From Nocardia gamkensis NBRC 108242 (GTDB taxonomy: Bacteria; Actinomycetota; Actinomycetes; Mycobacteriales; Mycobacteriaceae): a stretch of 64,000 nt of DNA. The stretch spans positions 248,001 through 312,000 of the forward strand of contig NZ_BDBM01000003.1 of assembly GCF_001612985.1 (NCBI RefSeq). Direction: 5' to 3'. The notes beneath the pieces are model-generated. The model had not been told where the DNA came from. It saw only the letters and a list, made by a program, of their open reading frames with translations, and made no database searches. A program made the translations under genes and the position numbers. This document shows, piece after piece, positions 52,953-60,970 of the stretch (position 1 is its first letter; each line of letters opens with the position of its first letter).

Positions 52953-53759
52953 ATGACGGCCGCCAAACGCGGCCGGGTCCCGCAGCGTCGTATCGCGGAG
53001 ACCGTCGCCGCTGAGCTGCGCACCCGGATCCTGGCCGGCGACGAGAACTTTCGGCTTCCCACCCAGGATCAGCTGGTCCAGGACTTCGGGGTGAGCTACC
53101 CCTCGATCCGCGAGGCGCTGCGCATCCTGGAAACCGAGGGCCTCGTCACCGTCCGCCGGGGCAATGTGGGCGGCGCCGAAGTGCACCGGCCCGACGAGAC
53201 GTCGGCGGCGTATCACCTCGGCCTGGCCCTGCAAGGTGCGCGCGTCACCCTCGGCGACCTCGCCGCGGGCCTGCGCACGCTGGAACCGCAGTGCGCGGCC
53301 GCCTGCGCCGAGCGGCCCGACCGCGCCGAGACCGTCGTCCCCGCGCTCACGGAGAACGTCGAGAAGTCGGCCGAGCTCATCGACGACGGCGTCGCCTTCA
53401 CCCACACCGCTCGCGAATTCCACGACCTCATCGTCTCGTTCACCCCGAACCTCACCATTCGCTACGTTGTGAGCACACTGGTCACCCTGTGGTCGGCACA
53501 GGAGGAGGCGTGGGCGGAGGCGCTGACCCGGCGCGGGGAATACCCGTCCGAGGCCGAGTCGACCGAAGCCGTGCGCACTCATCGCCGCATCACCCGTGAG
53601 ATCGCGGAGGGACGGGCCGCCGAAGCCGAACGCCTGTACCGCACCCACCTCGCCGCCACCCAGACAATCGTGTTGCAGCGGTTCGACGACGGAGTGGTGA
53701 ACGCTTCGTCCGCCGGTGCGCGGCTGGCGATCCAGTCGGGTCTGCGCTCGCAGATCTGA
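52953..53759 (+). CDS. GntR-family regulator of the FadR subfamily
   Basis: A 268-aa regulator: N-terminal winged helix (about 10-75; RIAETVAAELRTRILAG, then FGVSYPSIREALRILETEGLVTVRRG) and a helical FCD-type ligand domain with AFTHTAREFHDLIV. The ATG at 52953 is chosen, with AGAGGTGG upstream; a GTG at 52920 would add 11 residues. It lies between two nearly identical operators and is the natural candidate to bind them. Ligand unknown, probably an acyl-CoA or acid of the pathway. Confidence 0.88.
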   Translation: MTAAKRGRVPQRRIAETVAAELRTRILAGDENFRLPTQDQLVQDFGVSYPSIREALRILETEGLVTVRRGNVGGAEVHRPDETSAAYHLGLALQGARVTLGDLAAGLRTLEPQCAAACAERPDRAETVVPALTENVEKSAELIDDGVAFTHTAREFHDLIVSFTPNLTIRYVVSTLVTLWSAQEEAWAEALTRRGEYPSEAESTEAVRTHRRITREIAEGRAAEAERLYRTHLAATQTIVLQRFDDGVVNASSAGARLAIQSGLRSQI

Positions 53760-53856
53760 GTTCGCCGAGCCGCCGTCTCGCGCACGCCACCCCGCCTCCG
53801 CCCGGGCAAGAGCAAGTCGGTTGCGCATCACCCCGCCCGCTGTACGATAATGGCGT

Positions 53857-53871
53857 TTTCACAGTGTGAAA
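53857..53871. promoter_or_regulatory. Perfect inverted repeat TTTCACA-G-TGTGAAA
   Basis: A 15-bp palindrome with 7-bp arms and one central base, in an AT-rich patch just after the GntR gene. It resembles no operator I can name; it is not the TGTGA-N6-TCACA of Crp. It may mark a promoter for the operon on the right, about 250 nt further upstream than the GntR operator. Confidence 0.4.
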
Positions 53872-54098
53872 TTGGGTTGCACAATTCCGGCTATAGCCAG
53901 GTAGCGCCCTGTCCGGCCGGCCACACAGCGTCCATCCGCCGGCCGAACCCGCCGCCGGCGCTGTCTCTCGAGCGGAAAATCGTGACGCACAGTGCCATCA
54001 GTCCTGACATGGTCGTAGCGAGGCGCTCGGCGGCGACGCTCCGATGACGCCCGATAGCCCCTGAGGCGAACCTACTCAGAGGTAGCCAACCAATCAAG

Positions 54099-54126
54099 TA
54101 TTGCTATCCTTACGAGGATTGAAGTA
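54099..54126. promoter_or_regulatory. GntR-type operator, copy 2
   Basis: A 28-nt element with core ATCCT-TACG-AGGAT (54106-54119), the reverse complement of copy 1 at 52843 with one difference. It precedes the lactonase-BVMO operon. Two such long matches flanking a regulator gene are very unlikely by chance. Confidence 0.75.
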
Positions 54127-54242
54127 GCGTGGCCCACGACACACGGCCCACCACACGTGGATGCCGGATTCCCGTCGCCCGGACCGCCGGGCCGGGCTGT
54201 GTCAGTGGATATCGACTTTCTCATCGCATGGGAGGCCCCGCC

Positions 54243-55838
54243 TTGACTCGAGGGGCGCGCTACAGCACCACCACACCGATAACCCTCGCCGAGGGGTGGA
54301 GCGTTCGCCGACTCACCCCGCCGAGCCGACTGTTCGGTGCGAACGGCCTGCGGACGGGTGCCGACGGCCGGATCTACGTCGCCCAGGTGGCGGGCAGCCA
54401 GATCAGCGCACTCGACGTCGCCACCGGCGACCTCGAGACCATCAGCGCCAAGGGCAGCGACATCATCGCCCCCGACGACCTGGCCTTCGATCCCGAGGGC
54501 AATCTCATCGCCACCGAGTACATGGACGCGCGGGTCAGTGTGCGCGGTACCGACGGCCGCACCCGCGTGATCCGCGACGATCTGCCGGGCGCCAACGGCA
54601 TCACGGTGCACAACGGCCGGTTGTTCGTCAACGAGTGCCGGATCGGCGGCCGCCTCATGGAACTGCCGCTGGACGGCAGCGCGCCGCGCATCCTACAAGA
54701 CAACCTGCCGATGCCCAATGCCATGGAGGTCGGCCCCGATGGTCTCCTCTACTACCCGGTCATGGGCACCAACGACATCTGGCGGATCGATCCCGACGGA
54801 GGTGCGCCCGAACGAGTCGCCGGTGACCTCGGCGTGCCCGACTCGGTCAAGTTCGACTCCGCCGGCTTCATCCTCTCCACCCAGGTGCAGACCGGCGAGG
54901 TGCTGCGAATCAACCCACGCACCGGGGACCGTCAGGTACTGGCGAGCCTGGATCCTGGATTGGACAACTGCACCTTCGTCGGCGACCGGCTGTTCGTCTC
55001 GAACTTCTCCGGCGAGCTCACCGAGATTCTCACCGGCGGCCGGACCCGGCCGGTCCTGGAAGGCGGCCTGCTGTGGCCGCTGGACCTGACCGTCGGCCAC
55101 GACGGCAATCTCTACGTCGCCGACGGCACCTTCTTCTATGTGTTGCGCGACGGCAGATTGCACACGGTCGCCTCCCTTTTCAGCGCGGGCAACCCCGGCT
55201 ATGTTCGCGGCGTCAGCGCCGTCGGATCGGGCGAGTTCCTGTGCGCCACCTCCACCGGGCAGATCGCGTACTACCGCCCGGGCACGGACGAGGAACCCGA
55301 GATCGTCGCCGACGGGTTCGATCAGCTCTACGGGGTCGCGGCAACCGGGAACGGGATGATCGTGGCCGCGGAACTCGGCGCGGGCCGTGTGCTGTCGATC
55401 CGCTCCGGCCAGGTCGACGTGCTGGCCTCCGGGTTGAACTCCCCGATGGGTGTCACGTTCGGCCCGGACGGCACGCCCCTGATCTCCGAATCCGGAGCCG
55501 GGCGGATTGTCTCGATCAGCGGCGCCGGAGTCGACACCGTGGTGGACGGACTGGAGACGCCGCAGGGAATTCTGGTGCGCGGCAGACAATTACTGATCCT
55601 CGACGCCGGTTCGCAAGCCTTGGTCTGCGTCGATCTCGAGACCAAGGCGCGGCAGACGCTCGCCGCGAACCTTCCGGTCGGCGCGCCGCCCGGCGTCGTC
55701 GCCAAACCCTTGCGCGGCACTCCCCCGTTCTCCGGACCCATGGGCCCGTTCGCGGGGCTCGCCGCCGGACCCGACGGCACGATCTATCTCTCCGCCGACG
55801 CCGAGGGCAGTGTGCTGGCACTGCGCGGGAAGGCATGA
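54243..55838 (+). CDS. SMP-30/gluconolactonase-like beta-propeller protein
   Basis: A 531-aa protein made of repeated propeller blades (for example GLRTGADGRIYVAQ, DLAFDPEGNLIATE, AMEVGPDGLLYYPV, DLTVGHDGNLYVAD, GVTFGPDGTPLISE, GLAAGPDGTIYLSA). The SMP-30 family includes lactonases. Next to a BVMO it may open the lactone product. I use TTG at 54243, because GGGAGG lies exactly 7 nt before it; GTG at 54129 is an alternative that would overrun the start of this ribosome-binding site. No signal peptide is seen. Confidence 0.75.
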   Translation: MTRGARYSTTTPITLAEGWSVRRLTPPSRLFGANGLRTGADGRIYVAQVAGSQISALDVATGDLETISAKGSDIIAPDDLAFDPEGNLIATEYMDARVSVRGTDGRTRVIRDDLPGANGITVHNGRLFVNECRIGGRLMELPLDGSAPRILQDNLPMPNAMEVGPDGLLYYPVMGTNDIWRIDPDGGAPERVAGDLGVPDSVKFDSAGFILSTQVQTGEVLRINPRTGDRQVLASLDPGLDNCTFVGDRLFVSNFSGELTEILTGGRTRPVLEGGLLWPLDLTVGHDGNLYVADGTFFYVLRDGRLHTVASLFSAGNPGYVRGVSAVGSGEFLCATSTGQIAYYRPGTDEEPEIVADGFDQLYGVAATGNGMIVAAELGAGRVLSIRSGQVDVLASGLNSPMGVTFGPDGTPLISESGAGRIVSISGAGVDTVVDGLETPQGILVRGRQLLILDAGSQALVCVDLETKARQTLAANLPVGAPPGVVAKPLRGTPPFSGPMGPFAGLAAGPDGTIYLSADAEGSVLALRGKA

Positions 55839-55845
55839 CCCGGCC

Positions 55846-56706
55846 ATGACCGATGACGGCCTCACACAAAACTTCTTCGGACTGACCGGGCGCGTCGTCA
55901 TCGTCGCAGGCGCGGGCGGTGGCGGTATCGGCACCGCCGTCACGCGCCTGATCGCCAGAGCGGGCGCCACCGTGATCGGGGTGAGCCGCTCGAAGGAGAA
56001 CCTCGCCGAGCATGTCGAACCCCTTGCCGCGGAGGGCCTTTCCGTGTTGTCCGTCGCGGCCGACGTCGGCACCGAGGAGGGTGTCGCGACCGTGCTCGAG
56101 CGCGCCCGCTCGGCGCCCGGCGAGTTGCACGGACTGGTCAATGTGGCGGGCGGCGCCGCGGTGCGCACCTGGATGCCCGCCACCCGGGTGACCAGGGAAG
56201 ACTGGCGGGCGTTGTTCGCCCAGAATCTGGAGACGATGTTCTTCATGAGCCAGGCGGTGGCCGCGGAGCTCAAATCACAAGGCCGGCCCGGTTCGCTGGT
56301 ATCGCTCTCCTCGATCAGCGGCATGAACACCGCACCGTTCCATATCGCCTACGGCACCGCGAAGGCGGCGCTGGTCGCGGCAACCCGGACCTTGGCGGTG
56401 GAGCTGGCCCAGGACGGCATCCGGGTGAACGCCGTCGCGCCGGGCGTCACCGAGACACCGGCCTCCGGCACCTACGTCGACGACGATCCCCAGCGTGACC
56501 GCCGGGCCATCGCCATGGGCAGACGCGGGCGGCCGGAGGAGCAGGCGGGCCCGATCCTGTTCCTGCTGTCGGATCTGTCGACCTACGTCACGGGCCAGAC
56601 CCTGCTGGTGGACGGCGGCCTGAACCTCAGGTGGACCCATCTCGGGGATGACCACACCTCGCTGTTCCTCAAGGACGAAAACTTCCGCGCATCCATCACC
56701 CGCTGA
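55846..56706 (+). CDS. SDR-family oxidoreductase
   Basis: A 286-aa SDR: AGAGGGGIGTA, NVAGGA, Ser in SLSSISG, YGTAKAALVAA and TGQTLLVDGG. It has a C-terminal extension of about 20 residues (TSLFLKDENFRASITR). It may oxidise the alcohol made by the Rieske enzyme to the ketone used by the BVMO. It starts 7 nt after the propeller gene and belongs to the same operon. Confidence 0.87.
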   Translation: MTDDGLTQNFFGLTGRVVIVAGAGGGGIGTAVTRLIARAGATVIGVSRSKENLAEHVEPLAAEGLSVLSVAADVGTEEGVATVLERARSAPGELHGLVNVAGGAAVRTWMPATRVTREDWRALFAQNLETMFFMSQAVAAELKSQGRPGSLVSLSSISGMNTAPFHIAYGTAKAALVAATRTLAVELAQDGIRVNAVAPGVTETPASGTYVDDDPQRDRRAIAMGRRGRPEEQAGPILFLLSDLSTYVTGQTLLVDGGLNLRWTHLGDDHTSLFLKDENFRASITR

Positions 56707-56735
56707 CGCACCCGAGTTATCACCAGGAGCATGTC

Positions 56736-58112
56736 ATGAGCGAAACGACAAACGGGGCAACGACTTCCGCGACCGCCGAACCGTTGTCGACGCCGATGAC
56801 GATCGGCGTCGAGGCGTACATCTCGGAGGAATACGCACGCGCCGAGGGCGACAAGCTCTGGGCCAAGGTGTGGCAGCAGGTCGAACGGGTCGAGGAGATT
56901 CCCCGGGTCGGCGACTTCCTCACCTACGAGATCCTCGACGATTCGATCATCGTCGTGCGCACCGCACCGGACACCATCCGGGCCTACCACAACGTGTGCG
57001 CGCACCGCGGCCGCAAACTGATCGACACCCCGGATGGCGCGCACGACGCCCGCGGCAGTCGCAAACAGTTCGTGTGCGGTTTCCACGGGTGGCGTTACGA
57101 CCTGGAGGGCCGCAACACCTTCGCGGCCGAGCGCGAGGATTGGTCCTGCGGTCTCACCGAGCGCAACGACGGGCTGAACCGGGTGCGGGTCGACACCTGG
57201 GGCGGTTGGATCTGGATCAACATGGACCCCGACGCGGAACCGCTGCGGGAGTACCTCGAGCCCGCGGCCGGTCTGCTCGAACACTTCGAACTGGAGAACA
57301 TGCGCTACCGCTGGCGGCGGTGGCTGACCTTCGACTGCAACTGGAAGGTCGCCTTCGAGGCGTTCATGGAGACCTACCACGTGCCCTACACCCACCCGGA
57401 GTTCATGAACTTCGGCACTTTCCTCGGATGGTCGCGGGCGCAGGGCAAGCACAGCAACATCGGCTACGACGCTCCCAAGGGCATGGAGGAGAACCAGGCC
57501 AAGGTGCGCGTCGGCAGCGGTCCGGACGCGCGCGTCTCCACCGCAACGCTACAGAACTTCACCTGGGAGAACGCCAATACCAACACCACCCGCACGCTGG
57601 TCGACGTCGCCAATCGGCTGGTCGACGAACTGCCCGAGGGCACCCCGGCCGGCGAAGTGCTGCGCTACTGGCTCGACACCGCGCGGTCGGAGGACGAGGC
57701 ACGCGGCGTGGTCTGGCCGAAGGTCGACCCCGACATCGTCGCCAAGGCGGGCACCGCGTGGCAGATCTTCCCCAACTTCCAGATCGGCCACGCACTGAAC
57801 AACATGCTGTGCTACCGGTTCCGGCCCTACGGCTACGACCCGGACAAGTGCATCTTCGAAGCCGCTGTGTTCGAACTCTTCCCGCCCGGCCGGGAACCGC
57901 TGACCGAGTGGGAGTACACCCCCGTCGGCGACCCCGGCTGGCGGACCGTCCTACCGCAGGACTTCGCCAATATGGCCGCGGTCCAGCAGGGCATGAAGAG
58001 CCGCGGCTTCTCCGGGTCGAAACCCAACCCCTATCGCGAACGCAGCGTGGTGAATCTGCACCACAACCTCGCCGAGTACATGGGTACCGGCGAGCCACGC
58101 GATCTGACCTGA
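56736..58112 (+). CDS. Rieske non-heme iron oxygenase, catalytic subunit
   Basis: A 458-aa ring-hydroxylating-type oxygenase. Rieske ligands are Cys88/His90 (NVCAHRG) and Cys114/His117 (CGFHGW); 23 residues separate His90 and Cys114, longer than the usual 15-17. The mononuclear iron His pair is His215 and His220 (METYHVPYTHPEF). CAGGAG is upstream of the ATG. No reductase or small subunit is adjacent, so electrons must come from elsewhere, for example the ferredoxin at 36428. Confidence 0.92.
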   Translation: MSETTNGATTSATAEPLSTPMTIGVEAYISEEYARAEGDKLWAKVWQQVERVEEIPRVGDFLTYEILDDSIIVVRTAPDTIRAYHNVCAHRGRKLIDTPDGAHDARGSRKQFVCGFHGWRYDLEGRNTFAAEREDWSCGLTERNDGLNRVRVDTWGGWIWINMDPDAEPLREYLEPAAGLLEHFELENMRYRWRRWLTFDCNWKVAFEAFMETYHVPYTHPEFMNFGTFLGWSRAQGKHSNIGYDAPKGMEENQAKVRVGSGPDARVSTATLQNFTWENANTNTTRTLVDVANRLVDELPEGTPAGEVLRYWLDTARSEDEARGVVWPKVDPDIVAKAGTAWQIFPNFQIGHALNNMLCYRFRPYGYDPDKCIFEAAVFELFPPGREPLTEWEYTPVGDPGWRTVLPQDFANMAAVQQGMKSRGFSGSKPNPYRERSVVNLHHNLAEYMGTGEPRDLT

Positions 58113-58168
58113 CGAGCGGGACCCGCCGGTCCGCCACCGATGACCGAGACAGAGATCCAGGAATCCGA

Positions 58169-59998
58169 ATGCAAGAGTGCAAGCCCACGGTTACGCCCGA
58201 TGTCGATCGGGATGCCCTCCGCGCGAAATATCTCGCCGAACGCGACAAGCGCCTGCGGCCCGAGGGACAGAAGCAATATCTGCTGACCGAGGGCGAATTC
58301 GCGGATTACTACGAAGAGGATCCGTACACGCCGGTCGAGCCGCGAGACGAGATCACCGACGAGATCGAGGTGGCGATTCTCGGTGGCGGTTTCGCGGGTC
58401 TCATCGCCGCGCACCGGTTGCGGCAGGCCGGTGTGGACGATTTCCGGATCATCGAATTGGGCGGCGACTTCGGCGGGGTCTGGTACTGGAATCGCTACCC
58501 GGGCATCCAGGTCGACTCGGACAGCTACTGCTATCTGCCGTTGCTCGAGGAGACCGGCTACATGCCGAAAGAGAAGTTCTCCTTCGGCGACGAGTGCTAC
58601 GAACACGCCCAGCGCATCGGCGAGCACTTCGGCCTGTACGAGAAGGCGATCTTCCACACGCTGATCCGATCGCTGGAATGGGACGAGCAGATCGGACGGT
58701 GGCGGATCGCGACCAACCGGGGCGACGACATCCGCGCCCGGTTCATCGTGATGTGCCAGGGTCCGTACAACCGGCCGAAACTGCCCGGCATCCCCGGCAT
58801 CACGCAGTTCCAGGGTCACACGTTCCACACCGCGCGCTGGGACTACGCGTACACCGGCGGCACGCTGAAGGGCGGCCTGGACAAGCTCGGCGACAAGAAG
58901 GTGGCCATCATCGGCACCGGCGCCAGTGGTATCGGGACGATCCCACATCTGGCCGAAGGCGCCGGACACCTGTACGTGTTCCAGCGGACGCCGTCCTACA
59001 TCTTCGAGCGCGGCAACACCGCGACCGACCCCGACTGGGTGCACTCGCTGCGGCCGGGCTGGCGGGAGGAGCGGCAGCGCAACTTCCACAACGCCGCCTA
59101 CGCGTTCTACTCCCCGGGCGAGCCGGACCTGATCTGCGACGGCTGGACCGAGGTCGCCCGCAACGTGGCCGCCCACCTGGATGCCACCGGCGGCTGGGCC
59201 GAACTGGCGACGAATCCGCTGAAGGTCATGGAGCTCAAGGAGGCCGAGGACTACCGCGCGATGGAGCGTGTGCGCCGCCGCGTCGAGGAGATCGTGACGG
59301 ACGAGGCGACGGCCGAGGCGCTCAAGCCGTACTACCGGCACCTGTGCAAACGGCCGGGCTTCAGCGACAACTACCTGCCTGCGTTCAACCGCCCGAACGT
59401 CACGCTCATCGATGTCTCGGACACCAAAGGGGTGGAGCGCATCACGGCGAAGGGCATCGTCGCGCACGGTGTCGAATACGAGGTCGACTGCATCGTCTTC
59501 GCCAGCGGTTTCGAGATCAGCAGCGACATCGACCGCAGGCTCGCCATCCAGCCCTTCGCCGGGCGAGGCGGCCGGTCGCTCTACGAGCACTGGAGCGCGG
59601 GATTCCGCACCCTGCACGGGATCATGTCGCACGGGTTCCCGAACCACTTCGCGACCGGGTTCGTCCAGGGCGGGGTGACCGCGTCCACCACGCGGATGTT
59701 CGAGCAGCAGGCCGATCACATCGCCTACATCATCACCGAAGCCCTGGCCCGGGGGGCCACCACGGTGGAGCCCAGCGCGGAGGCCGAGGAGGCGTGGATC
59801 GCGACCATCCGGGCCAATTCGTTCGACAACAGCAACTTCGTCCGGGAATGCACGCCGGGCTACTACAACAGCGAGGGCGAACCGAACGGGCGGTCGTTCC
59901 TCGGTGATCCCTTCTGGGGTGGCTTCTACGTGCTCGAGGACCTGCTGCGGGACTGGCGCGACAACGGCCGGTTGGAGGGTCTCGTCCTGAGCGAATGA
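58169..59998 (+). CDS. Baeyer-Villiger monooxygenase (FAD, NADPH)
   Basis: A 609-aa flavin monooxygenase with an N-terminal extension of about 65 residues. FAD motif GGGFAG at 72-77; BVMO fingerprint FQGHTFHTARWD at 214-225, which fits FxGxxxHxxxW(P/D) exactly; NADPH motif GTGASG at 249-254. It inserts oxygen next to a ketone to give an ester or lactone. AGGAA precedes the ATG. The length and extension recall steroid or large-ring BVMOs. It sits between the Rieske enzyme and an SDR. Confidence 0.93.
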   Translation: MQECKPTVTPDVDRDALRAKYLAERDKRLRPEGQKQYLLTEGEFADYYEEDPYTPVEPRDEITDEIEVAILGGGFAGLIAAHRLRQAGVDDFRIIELGGDFGGVWYWNRYPGIQVDSDSYCYLPLLEETGYMPKEKFSFGDECYEHAQRIGEHFGLYEKAIFHTLIRSLEWDEQIGRWRIATNRGDDIRARFIVMCQGPYNRPKLPGIPGITQFQGHTFHTARWDYAYTGGTLKGGLDKLGDKKVAIIGTGASGIGTIPHLAEGAGHLYVFQRTPSYIFERGNTATDPDWVHSLRPGWREERQRNFHNAAYAFYSPGEPDLICDGWTEVARNVAAHLDATGGWAELATNPLKVMELKEAEDYRAMERVRRRVEEIVTDEATAEALKPYYRHLCKRPGFSDNYLPAFNRPNVTLIDVSDTKGVERITAKGIVAHGVEYEVDCIVFASGFEISSDIDRRLAIQPFAGRGGRSLYEHWSAGFRTLHGIMSHGFPNHFATGFVQGGVTASTTRMFEQQADHIAYIITEALARGATTVEPSAEAEEAWIATIRANSFDNSNFVRECTPGYYNSEGEPNGRSFLGDPFWGGFYVLEDLLRDWRDNGRLEGLVLSE

Positions 59999-60043
59999 CG
60001 AGTCCCCCGCCATCACGACGCACCTGTGAGAGGACCGACCACC

Positions 60044-60970
60044 TTGCCAGAACTCAGATTCGACAATCGCGTAGCCGTGATCACCGGCGCCGGAAGGGGG
60101 TTGGGCCGCGCCTATGCACTGCTGCTCGCCTCGAAGGGAGCCGAGGTGGTGGTCAACGACCTGGGCAGCAGCGTGCGCGGCGACAGCGTGGAGGCGAACC
60201 CGGCCGCGGAGGTGGTCGCCGAGATCGAAGCAGCGGGCGGCACCGCTGTCGTCTGTACCGAGTCGGTGGCCACCCCCGAAGGCGGGCGCGCGATCATCGA
60301 CACGGCGCTCGACCGGTACGGCCGCCTGGACATCCTCGTGCACAACGCGGGCAACGTCCGCTACGGTTCGCTGCGGCAACTGAGCTACGAGGATTTCGAC
60401 GCGGTGCTCGACGTGCACCTGCGCGGCGCGTTCCACGTCGTCCGGCCCGCGTTCCCGGTCATGGCCGAGGCGGGTTACGGCCGCGTGGTGCTGACCTCGT
60501 CCATCGGCGGGCTGTACGGGAACAAGGGCGTGGCCAACTACGCCATGTCGAAGGCGGGCATGATCGGCCTGTCGAATGTGATCGCCCTGGAGGGAGCCGA
60601 ATTCGGCATTCTCGGCAACGTCATCGTGCCCGCCGCGGTGACACGACTGGCCGACGGACTCGACACCTCGTCCTATCCGCCCATGGGACCGGAACTGACG
60701 GCGCCGGCCGTCGGCTGGCTCGCCCACGAGTCCTGCTCGATCACCGGCGAGATGCTGGTGTCGGTCGCCGGACGGGTGGCAAGGGCGTACATCGCCGAGA
60801 CCCCCGGGGTCTACCGCCCCTCGTGGACGGTCGAAGAGATCGGCGAGCAGATCGACGCGATCCGCGATACGACCGGCTCCTGGATTCTGCCTGCCGTTCC
60901 CTCGGGGCACAGCGATCACATCAGGAAGAGTTTCGAGCTAGCCACGGAAGCAGGACAGCATGCCCGTTAA
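60044..60970 (+). CDS. SDR of the MFE-2/(3R)-hydroxyacyl-CoA dehydrogenase type
   Basis: A 308-aa SDR. TGAGRGLGRAYA, VVVNDLGSSVRGDS, Ser in LTSSIGG and YAMSKAGM are typical of the dehydrogenase domain of peroxisomal multifunctional enzyme 2. It lacks the hydratase and SCP2 domains of MFE-2. It would oxidise a 3-hydroxyacyl-CoA. TTG at 60044 is used with GAGAGGA 9 nt upstream; GTG at 60026 would overlap this ribosome-binding site. It overlaps the next gene by 11 nt. Confidence 0.85.
   Translation: MPELRFDNRVAVITGAGRGLGRAYALLLASKGAEVVVNDLGSSVRGDSVEANPAAEVVAEIEAAGGTAVVCTESVATPEGGRAIIDTALDRYGRLDILVHNAGNVRYGSLRQLSYEDFDAVLDVHLRGAFHVVRPAFPVMAEAGYGRVVLTSSIGGLYGNKGVANYAMSKAGMIGLSNVIALEGAEFGILGNVIVPAAVTRLADGLDTSSYPPMGPELTAPAVGWLAHESCSITGEMLVSVAGRVARAYIAETPGVYRPSWTVEEIGEQIDAIRDTTGSWILPAVPSGHSDHIRKSFELATEAGQHAR

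Larger units (their letters stand above)
53760..54242. other. Intergenic region with inverted repeat and GntR operator
   Basis: About 480 nt if the next gene starts at 54243. It holds a perfect inverted repeat at 53857-53871 and the operator at 54099-54126. The stretch 54129-54242 is in frame with the next gene through a GTG, but that N-terminus looks unlike protein-coding sequence of the family. A short frame at 53850-54047 has no convincing support. Confidence 0.55.

Noticed and set aside
56648..58168. In-frame 5' extension of the BVMO over the Rieske gene
   Set aside because: The extension is the Rieske gene in the wrong frame; the ATG at 58169 with its ribosome-binding site begins the family-like sequence.
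58031..60919. A 962-codon open frame on the minus strand
   Set aside because: It is antisense to the BVMO and SDR genes and shows the Arg/Ala/Gly/Asp-rich, low-complexity look of a GC-rich shadow frame, with no domain.
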